In this document: one piece after another, positions 34,229 through 45,720 of the stretch
Numbering within the stretch: the stretch's first letter is position 1
Layout of the letters: every line of letters starts with the position of its first letter
Source of the DNA: Aplectana chamaeleonis
Taxonomy: Eukaryota; Nematoda; Chromadorea; Rhabditida; Cosmocercidae
Assembly: GCA_029168955.1 (NCBI GenBank)
Contig: JAPDOI010000066.1
Span: 461,501 to 525,500 of the forward strand
Direction of reading: 5' to 3'
DNA: 64,000 nt
The notes under the pieces: generated by a model
Told to the model about the DNA's origin: nothing
The model's input: only the letters and a program-made list of their open reading frames with translations
Databases searched by the model: none
Translations under genes and position numbers: made by a program

Positions 34229-36386
34229 GTGCGTCTGAATGAGAATGGCGGCCCATGCGGCCGGCGTGCTTGGCAGGCGGCCGTCGCGTTCGCCGCTCTC
34301 GGACGAGCATGCGGAGCGTCCCCACCGCCATCGACTACGAATGGGGCCGGCACCGGCTGGCAGCAAGCACTGCGCCGATCAATCAGCTCAGCAGACGACT
34401 CAGATAAAAACAGCCCACTACCCGCCGGCCAAGTTGGGCTAGTCGACTTCGCGCGGCCCCAATTCCGTGGGCGTGGCACAGCGCCCCACTCAGATAGAGA
34501 TATCACACTTCCCCCCTCCCGCAGAAGGCCGATAGATCGGTCGCGGGCAGTCGGCAGCGCTGTTTCGTTGACTGCCCGTACACGGTGAACACGCACTCAG
34601 CGGCCATTCTGCCACCGCCTTACGGCTAATCTGGTGAGTGACAGAAGACAATCCTAAAGCAGTTTGCGGCACATTTAAAAATCACCCTTTAAAGGCAGTG
34701 TTCACGATAAATCTCGTTCTCGAGGTCTCGGTGTGAAACACTAAGTTGGCAGGTGCTGTAGAGGATAGGGTCGAAGAAATCAACGAAAACTGGCCAGAAA
34801 TAAATACAAACGGCTTCGAAAGCTCTCCCGGTGCGCCTACCTATCCCGGTCCGCCTCCCAATCGGACAAGTTTGTGGCGCCGCACACTTTTTGATGGCAA
34901 ATTGCCAAGCAACTCTGCCGCAGTTAGCATTATCGATTCGCGCAGATTTCGCAATTAGCGCGCGCTTGCCGAAATCAGCAGGGTTCATGATTCTCGTGCA
35001 CGCCCTGAATTCAGAAACCGTTATTTGGACTTATTCTGGACGTTTTTCTTCCCTGTTTCTTCACTGTTGGTTACCTCACGACCAAACATTCCCATTTGTG
35101 GGTCGAACTCGTGTGCGATATTCATGGTGAACACTGCCTTTAAGTAAAGGTCTGTCAAAACAAAATTTGAAAAATCCGCTCCTGAGGATTTAATCTTGAA
35201 CTGCTCTTGACAAGGAGTGAGCTTCTACGGGAAGGCTTCCTACACTCACTGGTTCTTCCTGCCTTCCCATTAGCAGATGCCATTAACGGTCAGTGGTTCA
35301 CCTGCCCAAGGCCAGCGTCGCACACAGCGCGGGTTTTGGAAAGAGTCTCAACACAGCGTTCTCAGCTCAGCAATCGTTCATTGGCTCCACTCTAGTATGT
35401 GGTGCAATGATGCTATCAAATTGGGAATCGATGAGTGAGTGTTCGATGACCCCCAGGAATAGCCGACTGCCCGCCGACACTCCGCGGGAAGACTGGAAAA
35501 CCTCTCTCTCCGAGGGATGTGGGGCGCTGTGCCACGCCCACAAAATTGGGGCCGCGCGAAGTCCTCAGATAAAAACAGCCCACTTCCCGCCGGCCAAGTC
35601 GGGGTAGTCGACTTCGCGCGGCGCCAATTCTGTGGGCGTGGCACAACGCCTCACTTCCCGCGGAGAGAGAGATTTTCCAGTCTTCCCGCGGAGTGTCGGC
35701 CGGCGGTCGGCTATCCCTGGGGGTCATCGAACATTCGCGCATCGATCCTCACTTTGATATCGTCATTGCACCACCCACTAGAGTGGAGCCAATGAACGAT
35801 TGCTGAGCAGAGAACGCTGTGTTGAGACTCTTTCCAAAACCCGCGCTGTGTGCGACGCTGGTCTTGGGCAGGTGGACTACTGTCCGTTAATGGCATCTGC
35901 GAATGGGAAGACTGCAAGGACCAGTGGGTGTAAAAAGCTTCCCCGTATAAGCTCACTCCTTACTTGTCAAGAGCAGTTCAAGATTAAATCCCCAGAAGCG
36001 GATTCTTGAAATTTTGTTTTAGCAGACCTTTACTTAAGGGGTGATTTCTAAATGTGCCGCGAACTGTTTCAGGACTTTCTCTTGTCAGTCATCAGATTAG
36101 CCGTGGGGCGGTGGCAGAAGGGCCGCAGAGTGCTTGTTCACTGTGTTAGGGCAGTCAACGAAACGGCGCTGCCGACTGCCCGCGACCAATCTACTGGCCT
36201 TCCGCGAGAAGGGTTACGGGACGTCGGCTAGTGGTACCGCGGGAAGTGTGATGTCTCTATCCGATGAGGGGAGAGGGGACGGCCGTCGCTGAAATCCAAC
36301 ACTCGTCCGAGGGCGGCACATGCGACGGCCGCCTGCCAAGCACGCCGGCCGCGTGGGCCGCCATTTTCATTCGGGCACACTTTATA
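34229..36386. repeat. 2.2-kb foldback with an insertion in its left arm
   Basis: The outer arms pair GAATGAGAATGGCGGCCCAT (34236) with its inverse near 36370. Pairing continues through CGCCTGCCAAGCACGCCGGC, TACCGCGGGAAGTGTGAT, the TTTCCAAAACCCGCGCTGTG block and TCGACTTCGCGCGG to the centre near 35590. The left arm is longer by about 450 bp because element 34693-35139 sits in it. The right arm is uninterrupted. A solo arm is at 19250-19945. ORFs here are by-products of the GC-rich arms. Confidence 0.88.
34693..35139. mobile_element. TTAA-flanked element E (447 bp) inside foldback arm
   Basis: Begins AGGCAGTGTTCACGATAAAT and ends TGGTGAACACTGCCT. TTAA flanks both sides (34689-34692, 35140-35143). 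The homologous position in the right arm (TTTACTTAAGGGGTG, TTAA at 36034-36037) has a single TTAA and no element, which is the direct pre-insertion comparison. Non-coding. Confidence 0.92.
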
Positions 36387-36640
36387 TTTATTCGACTTCA
36401 TCGGCCGGCTCCGCCTGACGCAGTCTTTTGTCGGGGTGTTCAGTCCTAGTAGTCAGTCGTGTCCAAATGTCACGGTTTTCAGCCACAATTCAACACAATC
36501 GATCCATTGCCCGTTACTCCACTTCCTGCGGAGCAAAACATCGTGCCATTCGATGCCATTCGGCCTGAACGGCCATTCGATGCCAAGTGACTCTTAATCC
36601 TCCTCTATCGCATCCGTCCATAACTTCCGCTTTCTTCCAG

Positions 36641-36821
36641 GCGGCCATATTCAGACAAGATTCGGAACCATTCTTAGGCCGGGGTCGTACCTTCCGCGAC
36701 CAGCGACGGCGAAGTCGTGAAAAAACGGGAGCAGAATATGATACAGCAGAATATGAATTAAAAAATTACCACGCAAGAAGAATACTCGAAGCTTTGCGTT
36801 TGAAAGAAGGAAAAGAACGGG
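36641..36821 (+). CDS. Possible internal exon, charged protein
   Basis: Preceded by a good acceptor (CGCTTTCTTCCAG) and ending at GGG|GTACATT. The frame starts AAIFRQDSEPFLGRGRTFRD and continues with an Arg-rich patch and an acidic/basic helix-like segment EYELKNYHARRILEALRLKE. Composition is unlike the adjacent repeats. No upstream or downstream exon could be joined confidently and the product is unrecognised. Confidence 0.35.
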
Positions 36822-37033
36822 GTACATTCTCCAAATTTAATTTCAAGGAGGCGAATGCAGAACCTGCCCTACATGTTTATGTTTATGTTTATGTTAAATA
36901 CAAAGCAAGCAATAAGGTAACACACAAACACAGAAAAAAATGGCCGATAAATGAGAGAAAAAAAACACCACTAAAGCCAAATCGATCCCTCCTAAAAAAA
37001 ATGGGAAAAGTATTATGCTAAATTTCACAAGAG

Positions 37034-37190
37034 ATTAAAATCCTCGAGACCTGCCGTCTGAACTGACCCAAAGGGAGAGTACCAGAGACCCTTCTCATTA
37101 TTTTCAAATATGAACAGAAATGGTCTCACCCTCACACTGGTAAGAGCGGCCTGAACATTTTCGACATCAACGATCGACTCTATTTTGTTA
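37034..37190 (-). CDS. Possible terminal exon, unrecognised
   Basis: Minus-strand open segment ending in a stop, containing DVENVQAALTSVRVRPFLFI followed by ENNEKGLWYSPFGSVQTAG. It looks protein-like. It lies between an inverted-repeat element and the repeat-rich 36-kb region, and may be a residue of the element carrying the reverse transcriptase at 37467. No known domain seen. Confidence 0.3.
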
Positions 37191-37207
37191 TATATACTCT
37201 GTTTATC

Positions 37208-37463
37208 TTGAATTGCACAAAGCACGGTCCGCCAATAGTCCTCTTATTGGCCCGTTAGTACCGTAGTGTACGTCCACGACGCGTTCTCGGCAGACACGTT
37301 TGCACAGTGGCAGGGTGGGTGGCCGAGAGACGGCATTGACGAATCGATCGCTCTTCACATTGGGTGCACACCCAGGTGTGCCGAGAACGCGTCGTGGACG
37401 TACACTACGTTACTAGCAGGCCAATTAGCGGACTATTGGCGGACCGTGTTTTGTGCAATTCAA
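37208..37463. mobile_element. Inverted-repeat miniature element (256 bp)
   Basis: Arms of about 85 bp begin TTGAATTGCACAAAGCACGG and are repeated inverted at the right end (GGACCGTGTTTTGTGCAATTCAA region). Shared internal blocks are CGCCAATAG, GTACGTCCACGACGCG and TTCTCGGCA. The spacer is about 90 bp. The flanks both contain TGTTTA, a possible short target duplication offset by two bases on the left. It interrupts the downstream side of the reverse-transcriptase fragment. Confidence 0.75.
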
Positions 37464-37466
37464 TGT

Positions 37467-37830
37467 TTACAGATCACTCCAGTACCTTCCAAAAACGGGA
37501 AGTTCATCTGTGTAGACAGCGAACAAAATGGGCGACATAGCACCACCTTTTTGTACCCCGCTACTGACCGTCCTGCTGGATGAAAAACTAGACATCACTT
37601 TGACCTGGAAGCTACGGTCACGATGGTAGCTTGTTATCCATCTGCATACCCATGGATGAAACATCAATTTCTCAAGTTTCAAAATTAGTCTGTGATGGCC
37701 CACCCTGTCGAAAGCCTTCGAAAAATAAAAATAAATCACATTGCAAGCCTTCGTCGACTCCAAGTACTCACTCCAATCATTAAAACACTCCAGCAAATTC
37801 GTATTGGTGGGAAACATTGCGTCGCGTCGC
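37467..37830 (-). pseudogene. Non-LTR retrotransposon reverse-transcriptase fragment (catalytically dead)
   Basis: The minus frame reads a run of RT fingers/palm signature: NTNLLECFNDWSEYL, IYFYFSKAFDRVGHHRLILK, then VSSGVQKGGAMSPILFAVYT and DELP. In LINE RTs motif A is normally (L)DFSKAFD. Here the first Asp codon is TAT (Tyr), removing a catalytic metal ligand. VSSGVxQGxxLSPILF corresponds to motif B-prime. The frame stops before any YADD motif, at the edge of the 37208-37463 element. Degraded frames of the same element probably continue to about 38200. Confidence 0.85.
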
Positions 37831-38584
37831 TCGTCGCGGGAAGTATGAACCCCACCTTAGTGCAAGCTGAAGAAGGCGATCTGGATTTCGCTCTAATACA
37901 TATATTCCCCAACAGTCGTTGCCGACCTTCAACTGACACTTGAAAAGAAGTTGGGAGTTGCTGACATTCCCCTGATGTCGAGCATTGGTGTACTGTGTCG
38001 AATTCGTTGAAAAAAAAATTCTTTTGACACGTATGCAGCCAAAAATATGCAAGTTATTGTCCAGCCAGCTTCCTTTCCATGCAATCTAACGTTTCCATCT
38101 GCGCCTTTGGTACGTCCCATGTATCCGCTGCATAACCACCGCGGTTCTCCAGCAAACAGCCCAAATGAAATCGTTAACAAGTTCGATAAATCGCCCATCT
38201 ACAAAAAATCCCGTTTAAGGTCTTTGAGAGACTTGCATCTGCTTGCATTGGTCGGGGAAAAGACGAAGTTCTTAGCTGGTGCTATACTCCAAAACCAGGT
38301 TCACTACCCTTTGCAGTATTGCGTTGTTCTCAGCAAATAAAACATTTGTCGCCGGCGTACCCCAGATCGACAAGGGAGCGTACTTGCGGTGTTCAGATTA
38401 CGTCTACAGAAGACTGTTCTGCAACTCTAACGCATGATACCATCAATGGCGAAGTGGAATAAGAGAGGTTCAACAACATCTTCCTGTTTTACTCGTTTCA
38501 CGGATATGCCCATTAGATGCCGTTACTGTTCCTCTGCACATGACCTCGAATAGTCGGCCATATTTTCCAGTACTCCATTGGCAT

Positions 38585-39670
38585 CAGGGATGTGCGTAAT
38601 TACGACTAACGACTAACGAAAATAAAAATATTTTCGTAAGCAATCCCAATATTCGTTAGAAAGCCAATGGTCATTCAAATCGCGCTCCAACCGGAGCCTT
38701 ACACCGGGATTGATACCCTGTTGGTTGCTTTAGGTGAATGGTATAAAATAGCCATAGCCTTCAGTATTTATTAGATCTACTGACACTGCTTCGCAGTTCT
38801 GGAACCCCCACATTAAAGCCCCACTCGAACTTTACGCAAGGTTAGGCGCAGCGTTTATGCGTCTTCGCGTCGGTCTCGCTACTTTATGGTAGGCTCACTG
38901 AACCGGTTCCGGCACTGACCGGCTCCAGCGGAGATTTTCGCAGAGGACACTATCAGAGGTGATAAAATGGAGCAAAGCCTGCAGGCAACAACTGCCCAAC
39001 GACGGGAATTGTATCTGATGACTGTATTGTAAAGGGTGCCGTCCTTCGATTTTCAGTCATAAATTCGAGATATGGGGTTTCTATAAAGTGGTGCTGGGAC
39101 CTCTCAGGGGTAAAATTTTAACTTGGGTGCTAATATCTTCCGACCTTTCCCCATTATGGGAACAAGCTCTAAACCACGAAAGCGCTCGGCTCGCGACGCT
39201 GGACAAAGAACAATTAGTGTCACCACCAGGTAGATCGCAAATAACGTCATATAACGCAGAAAGGAAAAGTTAGCGCTGAAAAAAAAGCAGAGTTAAAGAT
39301 TTCCTCGGTTTCCCATAGCTTCTTTTCTTACCGAAAAATGACAGAAATCGATAAACCCACACTCTCGAGAATTAGGCTTTCGTGCATATTCTGAATTATG
39401 TATACCTAGGTCTGCAGTTTGAAGTAGGTTCTCTAACAAAGAATGATTTGTGTCTTTAATTGCCATGAATGTTTTGGAAAACATATGTACATCTCTTCAT
39501 GCTTTTCTTTTGTTCTATTCATAAGGGCTTTTTTTTGCCTCAGCTGTGCTTGTTTTCAAAGCCCAGATTCTTAACGACTAACGACTAACGACTAACGACT
39601 AACGAGGGTTTTGGCCGGTTGAACGACTAACGTTTAACGAATTACAAAATTTTTATTACGCACATCCCTG
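38585..39670. mobile_element. hAT-like element, 1086 bp
   Basis: Ends CAGGGATGTGCGTAATTACG and, inverted, CAGGGATGTGCGTAATAAAA. The perfect 8-bp duplication ATTGGCAT lies at 38577-38584 and 39671-39678. Near the right end a 7-bp unit (ACGACTA) repeats about five times, and two copies lie inside the left end in the same orientation. No transposase frame, so non-autonomous. CAGGG-type ends with 8-bp duplications define hAT insertions. Confidence 0.93.
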
Positions 39671-40055
39671 ATTGGCATGCATTCTGAAAAAGCAAGCTAC
39701 AATACCCGCGCTAAGAAACTGGGAGCATTTGCCACCATTGGCAAAAAAACGTACGATGCTTGTAACTTCTTTGAACGAAGACTTTTTTGGATTCTAAAAA
39801 ACGCTATCATAAACGCAGCTCAAATCCCTAAATAGTGATGCATTTTCTGAACCGAAGTTCTCTGAAATTGCTTTTTATTTGAGTAAATTCGTTTCTACGG
39901 TCGTTTTTCAAAAACGTCGCGCGCGGCAAGGTGCGGCGAAGCTTCGATATGTAATTGTGCAAGTAATGGAAGAGCAATCACCATGTTTCCTTTCTGTATA
40001 AGATGCAGATGGGACAATCTCGAGATTCTTGTAGGTACCGGAACTCCTCCATTAA

Positions 40056-40513
40056 AGGCATCGTTCGCGCTGGAAATCAATTTTCATTCTTAAGGCTCAA
40101 TTTCATGATTGAGCCCGGTAGACCACACTGGTAAACTTTGGCGCGTCAAAAACGTTGGACAATGAGGTAGGAAGCCGTCAAAGATGAAGATCCGCCACCA
40201 AATCTCACCAGTCATCTAGCACTTTTTCCCAGAATGTTGGTGTGACCGTAAGACAACATGAAAAATAGTTACGGCACGAACTCCACATGCAGAAAAACTC
40301 CGAAAATGGCAGTGACGAGGCCTCCAAAATAGGAAAAACTTCAGAATGGATTTTGGCGCGAAATCCAAATTCGTATTTACAATGTGTTCCGATTGACTTT
40401 TCTTTACAAATAAAGTTTTTCATGGGCCCCTTCGACATTTTCGTTCACTAGAGATGCCAAGCTACACAAAAACATGAAAAAATAATATACGGTTTTCTGC
40501 GCGTACGATGCCT
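40056..40513 (+). mobile_element. TTAA-flanked miniature element, copy D2
   Basis: Starts AGGCATCGTTCGCGCTGG and ends GCGCGTACGATGCCT, with TTAA at 40052-40055 and 40514-40517. It aligns along its whole length with D1 at 17171-17607, plus a short extra segment around 40310-40350. Better preserved termini than D1. Non-coding. Confidence 0.88.
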
Positions 40514-40517
40514 TTAA

Positions 40518-41075
40518 ACACGCTTGGGAACCTCCTGGAATGTCATACTTATGCTGCGCAAGCCCCAAATTGTTAAATGAAGGAGATCAAAAATTCCACC
40601 TGAATCTCAAGGTTGCCCCATCTGCATTTAATACATGAAGAAAACGTGGAGATTACTCTTCTATTACTTGTACAATTACTACTCAAAGTTTCGCCGTACT
40701 TTACCGCGCGCGATTTCTTTAAGAAATGACAGCAAAAACTAATTCATTCATAAACAAAGCGCTTTTGGAGAATCTAGGTTCGCAAAGTACATTATTAGGT
40801 AGGGATTTGTGCTGTAAATATGATAGCGTTTTCAGAATCCGAGAAAGTACTCGTTAAAAAAGGTTGCAAGCATCGGACGCTTTTTTGTCAAGTTTGGCAA
40901 ATTCTCCCCGCTTTCACAAAACCTTGCGTGAATATTGTGTATACAAGCAGCACACCCACGCCGCTTCGCGGCGTACTTGTTGGCGTATATTGTGACGCAT
41001 AGAATTATCCAATCACTGCCAAATGAGAAGTTAATTTATATTATCCTTCCTCGAAACCCAGTTAGGCCCATAGAC
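40518..41075. other. Non-coding stretch
   Basis: AT-rich sequence with no recognised gene. A small GCCGCTTCGCGGC hairpin lies at about 40960. Confidence 0.45.
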
Positions 41076-41079
41076 CCAC

Positions 41080-41635
41080 ACACTTCCCGTGGCGCGAGGC
41101 GCACTCCTAGTTGAGTCCCGCTCACTTTTCCCGGCGCTAGACGCTCTCCCAGTTGGGTCCCACACACTTTTCCCAGCGCTTGGCACACTCACAGTCGGTT
41201 CCCACAAACATTCGCCGGCCCTTGGCGCACTCCCATTTGAGTCCCACACCATACCCCCGGCGCTTGGCGCACTCAGAATTTGGTCTCACAAACTTCCCTG
41301 GCGCTGAACGTCTTCTCAATTGGATCCAAAACACCTTTACCGTCGCTTGGCACACCCACAGTTGGGTCGCGCACACTTTACACGGCGCGTGGCGCACTTC
41401 CAGTTGGGTCGCGCGCACTTTCCACGGCGCGTGGCGCACTTCCAGTTGGGTCGCGCACAATTTCCACGGCTCGTGGCACACCCACAGTTGAGTCGCGCAC
41501 ACTTTACACGGCGCTTGGCGCACTTCCAGTTGGGTCGCGCACACTTTCCACGGCTCGTGGCACACCCACAGTTGGGTCGCGCACCCTTTCCACGGCGCGT
41601 GGGGCACTTGCAGGCGGGTGCCGCACACTTTAGAC
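41080..41635. repeat. 42-bp minisatellite, array 3 (about 13 units)
   Basis: The consensus is CAGTTGGGTCGCGCACACTT followed by TCCACGGCGCGTGGCGCACTTC. It is the same length and orientation as array 1 and clearly homologous (TTGGGTC-CGCACACTTTC-ACGGCG-GCGCACT). Units at the right end are more homogeneous than those at the left. Open frames such as AHFQLGRAHFPRRV are artefacts of the unit length. Confidence 0.93.
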
Positions 41636-41641
41636 TGGGGC

Positions 41642-41998
41642 CGTCTGTAGGGCGATAAAATCTAACGACAACATTGTGAGTACAGTATTGCAGAAGTCCC
41701 TTGACCTTACGTGCACCTACAAACGGCCCACCTCCAATTTTCGCGAAGAAACATTTCAGTCGATTTGGATATGGTGAGGTTTCAGATTGGGGATCACCGG
41801 TACACCACAGACCATTTTTAATGAACATACGCTGCTCTCATCTTCATCCCAATCTGAAACCTCACCATACCCAAATCGACTGAAATGTTTCTTCGCGAAA
41901 ATTGGAGGCGGGCAGCTTTGTAGGTGCACGTAAGGTGAAGGGACTTCTGCACTACTGTACTCAAAATGTTGTCGTTAGATTTTATCGCCCTACAGACG
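41642..41998. repeat. 357-bp palindrome, 153-bp arms
   Basis: Arms 41642-41794 and 41846-41998 pair symmetrically with few mismatches (CGTCTGTAGGGCGATAAAAT outer, GGTTTCAGATTGGGGAT inner) around a 51-bp spacer. It abuts the end of array 3. A candidate foldback element and double-stranded RNA source. Confidence 0.92.
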
Positions 41999-42059
41999 TT
42001 TAACTATGGCACTAACATGCTCAGGTCTGCCCGGTTTTGGTTTACACTGATCGTTGTGC

Positions 42060-42268
42060 TCAATTAATGCCCCCGAATCCACCATTTATCTCTTTCGGGA
42101 AACTTCCAAACGCGCCATCAGATAGAAATGTCTACCTAGGTGATGTTATTTTCCACGTAACCAAAAAAAGCCAAGATATCCTCCAATTTCGTGCATGGAT
42201 GCGACGGTGGACTTATCCGGCGCTATGGGGGTCCGGATCTGAGCCTTTTTTTAGGTCTGTTTACAGGT
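42060..42268 (+). CDS. Possible exon ending at a strong donor
   Basis: An open frame containing SFGKLPNAPSDRNVYLGDVI and MRRWTYPALWGSGSEPFF ends at TTTACAG|GTGAGAG. The product is not recognised and no partner exon was identified. The 42.27-43.32 kb interval that follows has no recognised gene. Confidence 0.25.
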
Positions 42269-43326
42269 GAGAGCCACGAACCATATTGAGAAGAGAAGTA
42301 TTCGTCTATTCTGACCCCAACATGTAGAAAGGCAAATGAGGGAAAGTGTTTTATTCGGTGTTTATTCTAAATGTTCATAAACAATGAAACGGTCAAAAAT
42401 CATAAAAAAGTGTTACAAGAAAATTTCTTGGGAAAACGAAATCCCGAAGACATGGATATAGAGGTTTTTTAACACAGTGAATACAATAATGATAGTGAAA
42501 ACCGCGAAGATTTACGCCAGAGAGCGGTAATGTTGAAAACTGAGGTGTTCATAAACAATGAAACGCACTGTATGCAGCCAACACCACAGGAGGAGGCCGG
42601 CTGCAGTGGTAGCAATGGAGTGAAATCGTTAACAAATGTTAACGGTGCAAACTTCCATCGTCACTTTACGCTCACAGCTTCCTATGGACGCTTCCTAAAG
42701 CAGAGGAGCCGTAGATCATGTCGAAGAGCACTTTTTGAAATGACCGAACGCTGTGGTGCTCAATCCTATCGCTTCACGGATGCGAAGAAAAGCTTTTCGT
42801 CACTTACTCAAGAAATGAGAACACGGTGGTTACGACCTTAATATAACTTCAAAGCTTGCAGTCAACGAATATTATAGACAAATCACACCGTTTCAAGAGT
42901 GTCATGGAGAAAAATTGAAACGGAAACAAAAACACCCTTTATTCAAATAATTGTGATTGTGAGGCAAGTCTTCTCCTATTCACTGAAAAGATTTGGTCGA
43001 TTCCTGTTAAAGAGTAGGTCGTACCCCGCTCTTCATATCGTGAAATGCGTGTGGTCGACTCCTTTATAGCGATCGGTCATAGATTTTGTTTTCCGGCTTT
43101 GCATTGCAAGGATGGAAACCGCAGTTGGAAAGTCTTCACTACGCTACGCATCAGAAAACTCGCTCAGTTTCGCCCACGTCTTTCAAAATAAATATGTCAC
43201 CTGCATGAAACCGTGTCCGTATTTATGCCGCATCCCGATAGTCCACTTCACGAAACCACTTAAAGCGAAAATCCCATTCATGTTTCAGACTTCTTACCCG
43301 CCATATTCCCAATATGAGATTTTTGT

Positions 43327-44679
43327 TCACGATTTCTCATTCGAAGGCTGAATCTTGTAGTATTGATCATCAATTGGGTTGTAATAGCAGTCAAAGTCAG
43401 GATCGTAGAGTAGACCGCTCAAACGCTCATCACGAGAAGCTGCCGAAGACTGCGATTTCATCTTCTCATGCCGGAACCCAGCTAGACGTGCCTCCCTGAA
43501 ATTCAAATTTCATTGCTTATTGCTGTCCGCGTTTTTTTTTCATGAGGCTGGTGGGGAATAGAAAGTGAGTGCAGGAGTGAGCCCATTGAGGGATCTGCTA
43601 CACGATCGAGTTTTTGAAGCACATTTAAAGGCATCGTCCACGATGAAAACCGAATTTGGGTTTATGCGTTCATTCGGACTAGTGGGCCATGACAATGTTT
43701 TTTCAGAAAGTTTGGAGTTACAAAACCGTCTCTGATTGAAGATTCGCTTACCTCAAATTGGCTTCCTGGGTTTGGGGGGCCGGCCTTGGGGTCGATCCGT
43801 TGTTACAAGGAACAAAGCTCCTGGGTTGCTGACGGCGGGCGTGCCTTGACGCGTCGTAGGGCGCAATACACACGCCAGTCAATTTCGAATTCGGCATCGA
43901 TCGAAAGCAGCCGGCAGCACTGGACGCAGCAGGTGGGTAGCCCATTTTAATTCAGCCGAAGTCGTAGCTGAGCGGCATCCTCGGTGAATTGCTTCCAACG
44001 CTGCGCCAAGGAACGAAGCGTAAAACTGTTCCTTGCATTCTCTGCGCAACTATCCCAAGTTGATGCCGGCGCGAAATTCAAATTTGCTATGAACTTTCTA
44101 AAAATGGGTTTTTCTCAAAAAGTTGACGTTTTTGAGGGGCGTTTTGCTACCGTTAGTCACTATAGGGATAGTACAACACGAAAACATCAAAAACCCAAAT
44201 ATGGTTTTCATCGTGTACGATGCCTTTAACACAAATGAAAATCCACGGCAAAACCAAATCAGTTCAGTTCGGAATGAATGAAAACCCACATATCGCGCAC
44301 GAAGTTGCTACGCGCTCCAGCCGATGCAGACCGCTGCTTCTTCTGAAAATGATAATCAGAGATTTGCGTGAATGCATATCGTCGCCTCACGATTTTCTTT
44401 CGTGGAACGAAAAATTGCATCCGCAGACCGTCTGCGATTTCGCGATCACGTTTTGTTTCTGGCCGTGAACTCTTTAGCAGCTGCCGCGGTTAACGCACGC
44501 GTGTTGACTTTCCCTACCGGATTTTGTGAAGCAGCCACATCCTAAAGCTGGAGCATTCGTAAAGAGCTCTGTATTACAAACTTCGCCAATAAAAAAGGGT
44601 CATGCTGTATGTCTTCCACCACTGCGTTCGTTACAGAGAGCTTGCAATCTAAAGGTTTTCTAGAGTCATTCGCCGCCAT
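43327..44679 (-). CDS. Small three-exon gene, about 107 residues, unrecognised
   Basis: On the minus strand exons 44679-44578, 44342-44290 and 43495-43327 join in frame. The ATG has good context (GTGCCATGG). Intron 1 is 235 bp (GTAATA...ATTTTCAG). Intron 2 is 794 bp (GTGGGT...AATTTCAG), and its length is mostly due to the TTAA element at 43629-44225. The product starts MAANDSRKPLDCKLSV and has a basic middle (KKQRSASAGARS, NFVRDMEARLAGF). It ends with a Tyr/Asp-rich tail (LLYDPDFDCYYNPIDDQYY). Codon phases match at both junctions and there is one stop. No known domain; the aromatic acidic tail suggests a protein-interaction motif. An alternative exon-1 donor after LSV- (GTAACG) would shorten it by 19 residues. 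Confidence 0.65.
43629..44225. mobile_element. TTAA-flanked element F in an intron (597 bp)
   Basis: Begins AGGCATCGTCCACGATGAAA and ends TTTTCATCGTGTACGATGCCT. TTAA at 43625-43628 and 44226-44229. Sits wholly inside intron 2 of the 43327-44679 gene, so it is spliced out of the transcript. Removing it and one TTAA would leave an intron of about 190 bp, typical of its neighbours. Non-coding. Confidence 0.92.
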
Positions 44680-45542
44680 GGCACTGGAACAATGTGAAGG
44701 TACCCCAATAACAAATGGAAGAACAAAGATTTTGAGTTAAATCTCAGTTGAGGTCGAAGACTTGTCCGTGGCCTTTATCTATTTTCTCTATTCTGAGGGC
44801 GTAGTCAACTTCTTCCCCGCCTTTCCTCGCCTATTCGAGCGAATTGAGATTTCGCGCCTGGCAGGGACAAGGCGGTTGGAAAATAATTTTGAAAGTTACC
44901 CTTGGAGTTGTGCTGTGCCTTCCACACTGAGGGTTAGTGAGATCACTACTATACATTGGATCCGACTCACTCATTTTCGGATATCCATCCGAATGAACCG
45001 ACATTTTAATGATTCAAAATCCGATTCACCGAAAAAGCGTGAAAATCCGAGTGATCCAAAATTCGAATCACCGAAAAAACGTCAAGATCCGAATGATCCG
45101 AAATCCGATTCACCGCAAAAGCGTCAAAATCCGAGTGATCCAAAATCCGATTCACCGAAAAAGCGTCAAAATCCGAGCGATCCAAAATCTGAATCACCGA
45201 AATGTGCCATGAGTCGGATAATGATTCGGATACCGAATATCCGAAAAAATGGCATGATTCGAATCGGATAATGAGTAGGATACTCTTTGATTAGGCATGT
45301 CCTGTTATTCAAAAAAGTATATCTTATGTCATGACTCGACATTTTGTTATACTGTAGCCCTACAGGTGCGTATTTACACTGCAGACATCAAATTGTCGCG
45401 CATTGCGAAAATTACGCCGCGTTTTCTGCGCATCGTCAGCGCAGAGTTTGCGCATAAGGGGTTTGTTATACTTTTGCGACACACGATCGCGTCGCTCTGC
45501 ACAGCAACAGCAACCGCCTATCGCGGAGCACCCGTCCCTCAA

Positions 45543-45720
45543 AGGCAGTGTTCACGATGGATAAAGTAATGGAGAAAACTGCAAAAATCTGTGTGGTTCG
45601 AAGACAGCTGAAGAACTGAGAAGGTGCCTCGGCGACAAATGCGCTAGGATTAACGTTATCAAAGCACAAAGATGCCAGTCCGTGCACAGGTGCATAGGAA
45701 GTGGAATTTGCTGCTGTTCC
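45543..45720 (+). mobile_element. Truncated TTAA-type element (B subfamily 5-prime end)
   Basis: Starts AGGCAGTGTTCACGATGG after TCAA and follows element B through GACAGCTGAAGAACTGAGAA and CCGTGCACAGGTGCA. No right terminus was found. Nested in the hAT-like element. Confidence 0.55.

Noticed and set aside
34177..34596. Overlapping ORFs on both strands in the 34-36 kb foldback
   Set aside because: The arms are GC-rich and mirror-image, so ORFs appear in pairs; no homologous protein recognised.
44960..45270. ORF rich in SDSPKKRQNPSDP repeats
   Set aside because: It is the translated 42-bp arm of the hAT-like element.
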